This document shows, one piece after another, positions 1 to 8,455 of a stretch of DNA of 21,540 nucleotides. This DNA is from Chara braunii (Eukaryota; Streptophyta; Charophyceae; Charales; Characeae). Every line of letters starts with the position of its first letter. Positions within the stretch are counted from its first letter, which is position 1. The position numbers and the translations under genes are program-made. The notes under the pieces are model-generated. The model was given only the letters and a program-made list of their open reading frames with translations. It ran no database searches and was not told where the DNA came from. The stretch lies in NCBI GenBank assembly GCA_003427395.1, contig BFEA01000569.1:813266-834805 (forward strand), read 5' to 3'.

Positions 1-394
1 CCCCGATCCCCACTTCCCCGACTTCCTCCCTCCCACACACAACCCGTGCGCGATCCGCCAAGTCCGCTTCCACCCCCCCCTGCCCGACTTTTCCCCCATG
101 TTCCCCCCCTATCATCATTATCATCATCGTCATCAATCTACCCGTACCCTACCTACCACGCTATCACCCATTCAATCGTAGATAGGATCGCTCCGCCCTC
201 GATTTACATCAAAATTCATTTATTCCTTTATTTATTATTATTATATTATTATTATTTTTCTAGAATTCATTCTAAAATTTTTGAAAATTCGAAAATACTT
301 CATCAACTATCTATCTCGACATTTCTTTCCCAAAAATATTTTCTTTTTCGATTTTTTTGAAAATACGTAGGATTAAGCATCCTTTCTCGGCATC
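1..394. other. Low-complexity, AT-rich flank left of Element 1
   Basis: No gene is visible. The first 110 bases are C-rich, followed by ATC-rich simple sequence (about 112-138), a TTA/ATT run (about 230-256) and an AT-rich tract containing CTAGAATT, AAAATTTTTG and TTCGAAAATA words. Similar words recur to the right of Element 1 (15524-15690) and before Element 2 (16670-16795), so this looks like a copy of a local AT-rich repeat that received the retrotransposon. The only open frame here is built from this simple sequence and is not credible as a gene. Confidence 0.6.
391..394. repeat. Target site duplication of Element 1, left copy
   Basis: The four bases catc lie immediately outside the TG end of the LTR at 395. 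The same four bases lie immediately outside the CA end of the other LTR, at 15520-15523. A 4-bp match can occur by chance (1 in 256), and Ty3/gypsy elements more often make 5-bp duplications, so this supports the element boundaries without proving them. Confidence 0.5.
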
Positions 395-1354
395 TGCAAG
401 GAAGATGAGCAATGGCGAACTTCAGCAATCAAACAGCATCATATTCACAAGACCAGATAGTCGTGACCTCGAACCAACAGCAGAATTGCATCACGAGTTT
501 CACCAAATAAGAAGACACCAAGAGCTCAAAATTGACAATGCTGGTAATGTCTCATCATCATCATCAATGAAGAACCAATGTTGATATCCTATCTGGCGCT
601 CAGCGCTCAGACTACAGATGGCAGATCCTATCTAGCCTAAACTACAAAGCCGAAAGATGACGTCAACAACTTTCCCGAAGTACAAGCATACAGCGACCAA
701 TGTCGCACGCTCCAGCACCAGGTATGTCTCTCGCCACACTCACAACCTCGTTCCCCAACACACAGATGCCACTTGCACCCAAGGACCACTCTGCGCCACA
801 CCCAGCTTACAGCAGCACAACTCGGCTATGGCTGCCTGCTCTTCCCTGCTCGCCCGTGAGCGCGTAGGCGCCAGCCAGAAAATAGCGCAGCAGCGCTTGC
901 GCAGCATGCAGCCAGCACCCAAATGCCNAGCAGCGCTTGCGCAGCATGCAGCCAGCACCCAAATGCCGAATGAGGAGGCAGGCCCTTTGCTATATCGAAG
1001 TGGCCTGCCTGCGTCCAGTCCCAAGAAGCTTCCAGTAGGCCCCGGTAGCCTGAATCCTAGCACGAACGAGCACAGGCCTTGGGCCTGAGGTGGTTGCATG
1101 TACCCAACTGCCTTAGCCTGTGTTTGGCCCAGTACCCGTATCCAGCCCAGGGCCTGCTTTCCATACATTCACACAGGCGGCCCAGAGCCTGGGTTCTCTC
1201 AACCAACTGGCGCTGCGCAACTGCCTGAATTTCCTTAGTTGCGCAGTGACCAAAATAGGGCCCTGAAGGCCTCGTCGAGCCTGCCTTCACTTAGGGCGGC
1301 CGACGGGCTGCAAGAGAGGGGCCGAAAGGGGCTCATAGAGGCAGTGGCCTCACA
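395..1354 (-). repeat. 3' LTR of Element 1
   Basis: The left edge (TGCAAGGAAGATGAG) is shared with 14467 and, more loosely, with 16796. The right edge reads TGTGAGG on the minus strand directly after the polypurine tract. The copy contains one N at 928 within a 39-bp exact duplication; without that artefact the LTR is about 920 bp. A block CCTTCACTTAGGGCGG near the right end (the U3 side) is conserved in all three LTRs of the window. Frames open across this LTR on either strand are not gene-like. Confidence 0.9.
889..967. other. 39-bp exact direct repeat around a single N (probable assembly artefact)
   Basis: Bases 889-927 and 929-967 are identical and are separated by one N at 928. The equivalent position in the other Element 1 LTR (about 14960-15003) has a single copy. 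This is what results when two overlapping contig ends are joined by a nominal one-base gap instead of being merged. Confidence 0.8.
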
Positions 1355-1367
1355 CTCCCTCCTCCTT
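1355..1367 (-). promoter_or_regulatory. Polypurine tract of Element 1 (plus-strand primer)
   Basis: On the minus strand this reads AAGGAGGAGGGAG and is followed directly by the LTR start TGTGAGG. It lies about 25 bp past the pol stop codon. Element 2 has the equivalent AAGGGGGATGGAA at 17835-17847. A purine run at the U3 edge is where reverse transcriptase primes plus-strand synthesis. Confidence 0.85.
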
Positions 1368-1391
1368 AGCTTCAACAGTCCTCTGAGAAGC

Positions 1392-2162
1392 TCAGTCTTC
1401 GACCATCGGGCGCTTTCCCTTCTGTAGAGATTTCTCATATTGAGCTACAACTTGAGGAGTGGTCTGCATAAGTTCTTCCCTCGTGAACCAGCGGTCCTCC
1501 TTGGGATCAGTATGATGTCGAAACCGAACTCGGTACTGCAGCTTCGGTTTCGGAGGACGTCCCCTGCCTGTAGATCTCTGAACTGGCAGCTTCGTATGAT
1601 CCACGATGTCATCAATGTCCACTTCTCCATCCACGGTTGGGGGCAGCATTAAACGACGAGAAGGAAACTCATCTGTTTCCTTGAAAGGTCCGAGCTTGGA
1701 GGCATGAAAGACAGGGTAAGTTTGGAGATGACCAGGGATCCGGATAACATAAGATGGCCCATCTGTATTTGTCCCAACGATGTCCAAGACTTCCCAGGGT
1801 CCAAAGTACTGGGGCACGAGTTTGCGGGAAATCCCGTGCTCCTGTCCCAGTTCTGAAGACTTAACCCAGACTCTGTCCCCAACCTGAAACGTAGAAGGTC
1901 GGCGGTGTCTATTTTCAGACTCTATCATTGCAGCCTGTGCCTTCTGCATCTGTTCTACAGCCTGCTGCATCTTTTGTTCATACCGATAAGGAAATTCTAA
2001 GGTACCTGGTGCAGCGGTGGACTGATTCTGAGGAAGAAGAAAGTCTAAGGGCAGTCTAGGCTTGAAAGTTAGCAGTAAGCTGTTTGGGCTCACCCCGGTG
2101 GCGCTGTGTACAGCGTTGTTGTACAAGCTGGTGATGAGAGCAAGCTTCTCATCCCAGTCCAC
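1392..2162 (-). pseudogene. Element 1 integrase C-terminal region and chromodomain
   Basis: This is the last open segment of the decayed pol, about 256 codons ending in TGA at 1392. It continues the integrase segment at 2163-2660 in the same frame across a TAG at 2163-2165 (CAG in Element 2). The first ~85 residues complete the catalytic-domain fold (YNNAVHSATGVSP) and a helical linker. Residues 92-160 are the integrase C-terminal barrel, with QYFGPWEVLD and the VFHASKL motif typical of gypsy integrases. Residues about 180-245 form a chromodomain-like module: VDIDDIVDH, a basic GRGRPPKPK linker, YRVRFRHH, then EDRWFTREEL and a final QYE helix. Chromovirus chromodomains steer integration by binding histone marks. 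This segment is among the best preserved in the element. Confidence 0.85.
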
Positions 2163-2660
2163 CTAGTTGGGCTTGATGTAATGCCTCAACAGGTGTTCTA
2201 CAACGCGGTTCAGTTGCTCGGCCTGACCGTTGGCCTCTGGGTGATTCCCAGGAGTCATCTGCAACTGGGTTCCCTGCTCTGCAGCAGCGGCCTTCCACAA
2301 CTCGCTGGTAAACCGGACATCCCTGTCACTGATAATAGACTTCGGTAAACCGAAGTCCCTGACCCAGTTCTCTTTGAACATCCTGATCACATACTCCGTC
2401 CTTGCTGTTTCCGGCATTGCTACTAACAGATCATACTTACTAAATTTATCCACGATGACGAAGATGTGTCGCATCCCACTCTTGCTGGTGACCAGAGTAT
2501 CCATGAAGTCCATGGACAGACTCTCACCAGGCCGTTCCGAAATCGAAAGGGGCTTTAGTAGCCCAAGAGGAGCCTGAGTATGTGGTTTGTCCCTTTGACT
2601 AACCTTACAAGTCTCTACGTACAGCTGGGCGTCTCGCATCATCGTGGGCCACCAGAACCG
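2163..2660 (-). pseudogene. Element 1 integrase catalytic core
   Basis: This segment is open between two TAG codons (2661-2663 upstream, 2163-2165 downstream), both CAG in Element 2. Counting from the ATG at 2640-2642, the acidic triad is visible: D45 in MDFMDTL, D106 in SDRDVRF and E142 in NGQAEQ, with the canonical D-35-E spacing. The zinc finger is damaged: the motif reads TCKVSQRDK, so the second cysteine of the CxxC pair (present in Element 2 as CQVC) is serine. The enzyme would insert the cDNA copy into chromosomes. The DDE residues survive, but the polypeptide is cut by stops at both ends. Confidence 0.88.
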
Positions 2661-3149
2661 CTACAACAGATTCGCTGCGGTCTTTTTGTACCCAAAATGG
2701 CCGGTGGCATCATGACACTCACCTAAAAACAAACTACGCAAAGACTTTCTATTCGGGACACACAAACATTCATTCCCGTCTTTCTCAAGGAACAACAAGC
2801 CATTGACCAACTCAAACTCGGCTGAGGTCTTTTTGTCCTTTGCCTCTAGTCTGCGTATGATCTCTAACATAACCTGGTCCTCGCGGTAGGCTTCCACCAA
2901 AGAGCAAGTAACATCGTCCGTCAGATCGAACTCAGTAATCAGCGCACCTGAGAAGTCAGGTCTACGCGACAAGGCATCAACAACCTTGTTGTACTCCCCT
3001 TTTAGATACTGAGGGTCAAAGTCATACTGTTCAATGACTTCGATCCAACGCTTCAGAGCGTCAGAAAGTACCGACTGAGTTCTCATCCATCTCAGTGTCA
3101 GATGATCAGTCCTGGGATGAAGAACCTCCCAAGGAGATAGTGCCTCCAA
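2661..3149 (-). pseudogene. Element 1 RNase H C-terminal part and integrase N-terminal zinc finger
   Basis: This open segment of about 162 codons has no start of its own; it begins after a frameshift near 3130-3145. Its first ~65 residues carry the end of RNase H: the catalytic aspartate in RTDH (D15) and the last acidic residue in VVDALSRRPD (D58). A linker rich in acidic residues follows. Near its end comes the first half of the integrase HHCC finger, ECHDATGHFGYKKT (H146 and H151). The segment stops at a TAG (2661-2663) where Element 2 has CAG (YLIQRFWWP), after which the same frame continues into the catalytic core. Confidence 0.82.
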
Positions 3150-3175
3150 TGGGTCAGAGCCTTGTACACCGCATA

Positions 3176-3333
3176 GAGTTCCTTCTCATAGGTTGACTTT
3201 GCCAACTTCTGAGACGACATTTTCTTAGACATGTACTCGACTGGCCTCAACTTTGAGTTCCTTCTCGTAGGTTGACTTTGCCAACTTCTGAGACGACATT
3301 TTCTTAGACATGTACTCGATTGGCCTCAACTTT
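3176..3333 (-). repeat. 79-bp tandem duplication inside the RNase H gene
   Basis: Bases 3176-3254 and 3255-3333 are tandem copies with a 79-bp period and two differences (3188 A versus 3267 G; 3241 C versus 3320 T). The unit encodes the RNase H stretch around EYMSKKM, AKSTYEKEL. Because 79 is not a multiple of three, the duplication shifts the frame: the open frame above it runs out at 3225. Element 2 has one copy (about 19598-19676), so this is a derived lesion. Confidence 0.9.
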
Positions 3334-3812
3334 GGCCCCTCTTGCTGTGCGAGCACGGTGCCAATGCCATATTGGCTGGCATCCGTGGTGACTATAAACG
3401 GCTTGTCAGGATCGGGAAGTTTCAAGACCTCATAGTGTGTCAACGCATGCTTCAGATGTCTGAAAGCAGCCTCGCACTCGTCTGTCCACTCCCATGGCGT
3501 GTCAAGGCGAGTTAGATCAGTCAAAGGAGCGGCCAGTATACTATAGTTCTTAACGAAAGTCCTATAGTAGCCTGTCATCCCTAAGAAAGATCTCATCTCA
3601 GTCACAGACCGAGAACGTGGCCAATCACATATGCTGGCCACCTTCCCGTCATCGGGCTTCAACCCTTCCGCGAGATCTCATGACCCAAGTACAAGACACG
3701 AGTGTGGCCAAACTCGCACTTCTCACCGTTGATCTTGAACTTGTGTTGCCGCAGGAGACTGAGGACTTTGTCCAAGTGTGCAACGTGCTCCTCGACAGTC
3801 TTACTAAAAGTA
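3225..3812 (-). pseudogene. Element 1 RT C-terminal (thumb/connection) and RNase H N-terminal part
   Basis: Read on the minus strand from about 3812, the first frame gives SKTVEEHVAHLDKVLSLL and continues to LYLGHEIS, the region that directly follows the YLDD box in Element 2. A one-base loss near 3670 shifts the frame. From 3662 the second frame continues with LKPDDGKV, the FLGMTGYYRTFVKNYS connection motif, and the start of RNase H, with VTTDASQYGIG (catalytic D94) and YEKEL (E125). It then runs into the 79-bp duplication and ends at 3225. The YLDD active site itself is absent. Confidence 0.85.
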
Positions 3813-4097
3813 AGTCTCTACGAGTTCCTTGAGTTGTCGGCGAAGCTCATCGAGCTCGCCTGGAGACATGCGATAGATCCTACCCTTCGGGATGCTAGAC
3901 CCTGGGATAATCTCTATCACGTGGACGACCTCCCTCTCTACAACCCCTATCACCTCTTCAAATAGATCAGGGTACTTAGCAACTACTCCCTCTATCTCCG
4001 GTGGCATTTTCACCGGCTCGCCCGCAACAGAGTACATACCCTCCCTACTGATTTTGCTTATAATAATTGTAGAATGCGGTCGCACACATGCACCCAT
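3804..4097 (-). pseudogene. Element 1 RT N-terminal fragment (core deleted)
   Basis: The useful part runs from about residue 30 of the open frame: PPEIEGVVAKYPDLFEE, then HVIEIIPGSSIPKGRIYRMS, then a helix ending LKELVET. This is the invariant start of gypsy RT, in the linker and fingers. The frame meets TAG and TAA at once, at about 3806-3811. The next recognisable sequence in another frame is SKTVEEH, which lies after YLDD. Roughly 130-140 residues, including the whole catalytic palm, are therefore missing at about 3811-3815. The protein is truncated by deletion, not just shifted. Confidence 0.85.
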
Positions 4098-4691
4098 AGG
4101 ACTCGATCAGACTACTAGCTTTGAACTTATGTAATCTGGCGGTCCCTCCATCTCGCAAAGTGTGTTTGACCACTTTTCGGTTCGAGTCAAACTGGGGTTG
4201 TGCCACAGAGAGGTAGTACATACCCAACAACATGTCCGTGGGGAGTTCATCGCTCACGAGGAACAAGACACGATGTCTCAATTCCCCTCCCGCGTACGGG
4301 AAACAACACTCAACATCCTGGAGGTAGTCATTGACTACCATGCGTTGTTTGTTGGCACAGGTCGACTCAGGCGCTGCACTTGCCCCTGTAAGCGCAGCCT
4401 CTCAACGCACGCGCGACTAATGAAGTTCCTAGTCGAGCAAGTGTCATAATAGGCCCCGGCCTTGTGGCCGCCAATGAAAACCTCGCTGACGAACATCTCA
4501 CCCTTCGGGGCTTTGACTAGGGCCGTCCAAGAAGCTAGCGGGTCTGATCTAGACCACTTATCCTCTAGCTCCTCTAAGGACTCAAACACATTCATCGAAC
4601 AGAGGCTCGATGGGTCTGAATGTGTTTGCGAGGCGACGCTGGAGTCAGTAGCTTGGGCCATCTCTCGAGATGGTGAGGGTGTCTCCACCAC
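4045..4691 (-). pseudogene. Element 1 aspartic protease region
   Basis: Two overlapping open segments (4335-4691 and 4045-4341) in different frames make up the retropepsin region, so a frameshift lies near 4338. The first has a divergent acidic stretch and then SEVFIGGHKAGAYYDTCSTR. This is the flap-preceding strand and active-site loop; the family signature D-T/S-G reads D-T-C here (4437-4445), so the conserved glycine is lost. The second holds LPTDMLLGMYYLS, the usual second signature with the hydrophobic-Gly pair. The protease would cut the gag-pol polyprotein. The substitution and the frameshift make this copy inactive. The frame is -1 relative to the end of gag. Confidence 0.78.
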
Positions 4692-4720
4692 CTCGACCCT
4701 AGCAGGAACAACTACTATTC

Positions 4721-6294
4721 CTACTGGCCCGACGTGTTTCGCGGAGCACTGCCAGAAGTACTAGCCACGTTGCTACGAACGGGATGGGAGGATCCCAACG
4801 CTTGCCCCATCGTAGGCGGGATCTTCTCGGTCACCTTCTTGTTCCGGCACTTGAATTGGTTATGGCCATATTGGCCACAACGAATACAAGCTTGTCGGGT
4901 GTACCGGTCTCTCCACACTTCCTCAGTGAGACCCGCTTTCTCCCATGGAGGAGCATTGGGGTCAACTTGACTCCTTGACCGGGAGCCTCCATGACGTCTA
5001 TCGATCGCCTTACCTTTTTGAGCTACGGCAGCGACAACTCCAGCCCCTGAAGCTTCAACGCTGCCCACCTCTGCACCTACTCCCTCCTGGAAGTTGTCGT
5101 CTAATTTGATGGTTGAACCATCGTTATCGACAAACATAATGCGTCCCTTCGCCTTCCAGTTGGGAGGCAATGTTTTCTTCCTACCATCCGTAGTGGGTGC
5201 CTGTCCATGCCCTATCTTCGCCTCTAGGTCTGGGGCCTTCTTGCTAAATGAAGGAAAGTTGTGCATATTGATGTTGGCCTCACCTGCCAACTGGTTCCTG
5301 AGAGGCAAGGAGAAGCATCCCAGGTAGGAGGTGAGTAGTACCTGGGGTCATAGTGCACCCCTGGGACACAGATGAGACGCTCAACAACATCGGTGGCTTC
5401 CCTTACTGACTTGAATTGTCGTGTGTGCAGTGTCAGGATCGCGTCAGTGGCCCTTTGGGCCTCCTGAGGATCATGCCACCTTTCCTCCACCAGCTTAAGG
5501 AAGTCATCCAATTTTTGGGTGACCGCCCAAGCGCGGAAGTCATGACCATACCCCTGGAGCTACACTAAACCACTCAACCATCTTGCTGCACTACCCTCTA
5601 GGTAGGAGGCAGCCACAAGCACTTCTTCGTGCGGCAAGGTAAGTTTGCACCTAACATAGACTGGCACTGCCCTCAACCACGTGTCGAGGTCTTCACCTCT
5701 CTTATCCCCTGTGAAGGGTTTCGGAGCGGCGATGGCCGTCTTTGGCACCCATTGTGTTTGTCCCGGTCCCTGCATCACTCCGGGCTGTGGACCCTGTGAC
5801 ACAGGCTGCTGTACTAACTGTTGGGGTTGTGTGCCCAGCGGCTGCACAGGCTGTGAGACAGGAGGCTGCATGGTGACCGCAACCTGCAACGGAGATTGGG
5901 TGAACACTGTCTGTACAGGAACCTGCAAACTAGTTCCTGTTGATACCCCTCCTGATAGCGGCATGCCCAGGGAAACGATCGCAACCGATGATGGGGCAAC
6001 ATATGGGGATACCCCAGTGACCGGTGGGACAAAAGGAGGAGACTGTACAACGGGCCAGGCACCAGACCCGGACATTGGCGACGTTGCCTGCGCTCGCCCA
6101 ACCAACAGGGCCAAGCTTTGCTGAATGTCCTGAAGGATGGTTGTCTGATGGTCCTGCATCTCGACTACATTCAACATGACGGATCGTATGAGCTTCACAT
6201 CATCAGTCACGTTGTCGCACTTTTTCCAGCCTAGCCACTTTGGGCCACCGGAAAGCCAACAGGCTGTCACGTAGGATTTTGTATGTGATTGCAA
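4721..6294 (-). pseudogene. Element 1 gag, capsid-like domain and zinc knuckle
   Basis: Gag packages the RNA. The segment starts without an ATG and is open from about 6294 to 5224 in one frame except for a TAG at 5560-5562, then shifts frame near 5320-5340 and runs to a TAG near 4721. In order: a possible coiled coil (about 6200-6110), a long P/Q/V-rich linker (about 6090-5730), the retrotransposon gag motif PFTGDKRGEDLDTWL, then EGSAARWLSGLV just before the TAG. After the stop the same frame continues with KLDDFLKLVEERWHD. The final part has a CCHC zinc knuckle, CIRCGQYGHNQFKC, at 4847-4888, spaced CX2CX4HX4C, with a basic flank. The true N-terminus is missing here and may be the segment at 12628-13206. 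Confidence 0.85.
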
Positions 6295-7006
6295 TAAATA
6301 AAATAAATTAAATAATGCAAATCCCTTCCTGTTGTGTGCGTCCGGCTTCGAGCGAGACCCTTCAATTGCGGTCTTCGCCGGTCCCCGGTCTTAGGAATCT
6401 TTTATTTTGATTCGGAACAGCAAAGAATTATGCAAATAATAATCATAAACTTATGGGAAGCTATGCATGCATCAATTATGTCAATCTGATTTTGAGAACT
6501 GTGACAAAACATCCACTAAGGCAATCATCAAACAAGAATAATGCGGAAAATAAGACTGACTGACTCGAGCAAAGACAGGGACAATTGAACGAGGAAAGAA
6601 TGAGAACTCATAATAATCTCAGAAAGTACACATAAACGAGCGTGGTCAGCACCTGTCAAGAGTCCTCACTCATCCCTCTGGTCGGTCTCCCTCAATCTCT
6701 TTTCACTGATCTTCTCTGGTGCCGAGACCCACGCCCACGTACAATCTGAGACTGAGGCTTCATGACAAAATGCCACCTGTAGCCAGCAAGCTCTGAGCAC
6801 GGCCATCTGAGGCATATAACACGATAGTTAACCATAGAGCAAAACTCGTCCCACAATGTAGGCCCTCGTTTCAGGCTTTTAGGCTGAAACGAAACAGGTT
6901 TTACTCCTACGGACCCTTAGTCTACCCCCGGAGACCAACCTGCTCTCTCTAACCTGTCTGTGCCTAGTGTAAACTTGCCTTTCACAGGGTTGATAGCCAG
7001 GCCGTT
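6295..7006. other. Unexplained internal DNA, no gene seen
   Basis: Homology to gag fades at about 6270-6294 into an A/T-rich stretch (AATAAATAAAATAAATTAAATAATG on the plus strand, about 6293-6317). Beyond that I see no coding pattern in any frame. A perfect 9-bp inverted repeat with a 9-nt loop (TCGTTTCAG...CTGAAACGA) lies at 6866-6892. This stretch is where Element 1 sequence stops and the unexplained insert begins on its left side. Confidence 0.5.
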
Positions 7007-7411
7007 TTACTGATCTCCAGTAATCCTCCTCCTTGCCTCCTCAACGGGCCCCACTGATGAGAGGGTACTGTGTAGCTTTCCGTCTGATCCGTAAATGTAA
7101 AAAGTGTATTCAATATGCGCCTGGTCTTTCACTTGCTCTAGAGCCTGTTCCATCATGAGTCTCGTCAGATAGCCGAGGTCCTGTGTGACTCTCTCCTCCC
7201 AACCTTCACTTTTGTCTTGATGCATTGTGCACGTCACCCTCAGTCTTTTCTCACCACCCATTTTTCTCTTTTCCCCCTTTGCATAGGAATCATGGGACCT
7301 GGTGGAAAGTTGGCCTCGAAAGACCTTCACGTCAACCTCTTTTAGTATGTAGACCACCGGCAACCACTTGGTCGTGGAATCAGGGTAGCCAAACAGAAAA
7401 GAAAGGGGCAA
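7007..7411 (-). CDS. Unrecognised ORF, possible gene fragment
   Basis: An open frame of about 134 codons with no ATG at its upstream end (the first codon is TTG, and the frame extends a few codons further upstream to a TAA). I do not recognise it. Composition is protein-like, not low-complexity: a strand RLRVTCTM (residues 56-63), a charged helix about 72-96 (EERVTQDLG...LEQVKD), a strand-turn IEYTFYIYGSDGK (100-112), then PVEEARRR. This order (strand, long helix, strand with a DG-type turn) resembles the ORF at 10617-11099, with key residues at the same spacing (G53-E54-R56-L57 and V75 here against G42-E43-R45-L46 and V64 there), though identity is very low. A 10-bp inverted repeat (7439-7472) lies just upstream. 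It could be an exon of a captured gene or a chance ORF. Confidence 0.35.
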   Translation of the reverse strand: MPLSFLFGYPDSTTKWLPVVYILKEVDVKVFRGQLSTRSHDSYAKGEKRKMGGEKRLRVTCTMHQDKSEGWEERVTQDLGYLTRLMMEQALEQVKDQAHIEYTFYIYGSDGKLHSTLSSVGPVEEARRRITGDQ

Positions 7412-7438
7412 TTGGCTGCAGACTCTGGGCTGACTTTG

Positions 7439-7472
7439 CAGAGTTTATACTAAGTCCATTGAATAAACTCTG
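7439..7472. repeat. 10-bp perfect inverted repeat
   Basis: CAGAGTTTAT at 7439-7448 pairs with ATAAACTCTG at 7463-7472 across a 14-nt loop. It lies just upstream of the minus-strand ORF at 7007-7411. No function can be assigned. Confidence 0.6.
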
Positions 7473-7666
7473 AGCTGACTAAAGTTTGAATTCTTTTGCC
7501 ATGTAACGTTCATATTCACCAAATCCAGGCATAAGTGAAATGCGGTAATACTGGGTCCCCTGATTTTTCACCGGATTATCTGTCCCGACGTTTGAGATGC
7601 CCGAGTCTGCGCCAAACCGCTTCAAGTCTATTTTCTTGTTGGGTTTTGTCCAATTCCAATTCGCGT

Positions 7667-7865
7667 GGCCTGGATCTGATTCGAGTTGCCCGTGTCTGAT
7701 CCAAGTTGGTAGAATCAGGTTCCGGTTGTCTAAGTCAGGTTTGAGAGCTTGAGCTTGATCTAGACATTTGAGTTTGGTCTAAAAATTTGAGCCTGATCCT
7801 GAATGTTTGAGTCGGATCCCAAATGTCCGGGTCAGATCTGGCTGTCTGGGCCAGCCCGGTTCGGC
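7667..7865. repeat. Degenerate 19-21 bp minisatellite
   Basis: About ten head-to-tail imperfect units can be laid out. The clearest are the adjacent 19-20 bp units GCTTGATCTAGACATTTGA, GTTTGGTCTAAAAATTTGA, GCCTGATCCTGAATGTTTGA, GTCGGATCCCAAATGTCCG and GGTCAGATCTGGCTGTCTG, at about 7752-7848. Units further out are more diverged. The consensus is roughly G-Y-C-T-G-A-T-C-Y-N-R-A-A-T-G-T-T-T-G-A. No reading frame is maintained through it. Confidence 0.6.
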
Positions 7866-8174
7866 CAACCGTTGATCAGACCGCTTCTGCTAATTGATTC
7901 CACAAGACTAGGCTCAGATCAGATAGGCCTTATCGATGAACTTCATCCAGTAGGAAACTTGTCAACTACTCTCTGAGCCGACTGTTCGCCGGTTCTGCGT
8001 CTCACGAAGCTAGATAGATTTATACTCAGTTGCCTACCAACAGCGCGCGACACAGCAGTGAATATCAATAGCCTTACGGGGTGAGACTTACTTACTCGTT
8101 TGCTCACTCTGAAGCAACACCATTGATTAGGAAGCGTACCCTTGGCAGCAAACCCCGTGCTCGTGACAGAGTAT

Positions 8175-8232
8175 AGATCTGGGTTTCTCCCCGCCTGTTT
8201 CGTTATATTTGGCTGGAGAGAAACCAGAATCT
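8175..8232. repeat. Imperfect inverted repeat
   Basis: TCTGGGTTTCTCC (8178-8190) faces GGAGAGAAACCAGA (8215-8228), giving a stem of about 12 bp with one bulge and a loop of about 24 nt. It extends slightly outward through AGAT/ATCT. It lies next to the small minus-strand ORF ending at 8234. Confidence 0.5.
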
Positions 8233-8233
8233 A

Positions 8234-8455
8234 TTAATCATCACTTGAGTCGGGGAGACTGTAGCATTCTTGTTCCAAACTTTTCGAGAATTTCCGGCCC
8301 GGGGCTTTTTGTCGTTTCTCTTTTATCACGCAATCCACGTCAGGTAGACAGTATGACTGACCTGAGTAAAGACTGAAATTGACTGAGTTCCCATCCAAGA
8401 GGAATTTAACTAACAAGTGGGTAATCCTTTTTAAAACTCGTCGTTTCCTGCTCAT
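8234..8455 (-). CDS. Small unrecognised ORF (73 codons)
   Basis: An ATG at 8453-8455 opens a 73-codon frame ending in TAA. The predicted peptide has a basic N-terminus (MSRKRRVLKR), a hydrophobic middle and an acidic end (DSSDD). I recognise no family. There is no supporting context such as a nearby exon or promoter, and a frame of this length can occur by chance. It is listed only as a weak candidate. Confidence 0.12.
   Translation of the reverse strand: MSRKRRVLKRITHLLVKFLLDGNSVNFSLYSGQSYCLPDVDCVIKEKRQKAPGRKFSKSLEQECYSLPDSSDD

Noticed and set aside
657-1168. Open frames on both strands of the LTR, also at 14719-15333
   Set aside because: They lie wholly inside LTRs, cross an N and a duplicated artefact, and have no domain. 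They are composition-driven shadows.
4171-4190. GGTTCGAGTC resembling a tRNA T-loop
   Set aside because: It lies within the protease coding remnant, and no other tRNA arms are present.
4721-4760. Programmed -1 frameshift between gag and protease
   Set aside because: The protease frame is -1 relative to gag, but no slippery heptamer is in phase, and this copy has many accidental frameshifts.
7667-7865. CRISPR-like array
   Set aside because: Units are directly adjacent without spacers and are strongly degenerate; the setting is eukaryotic.
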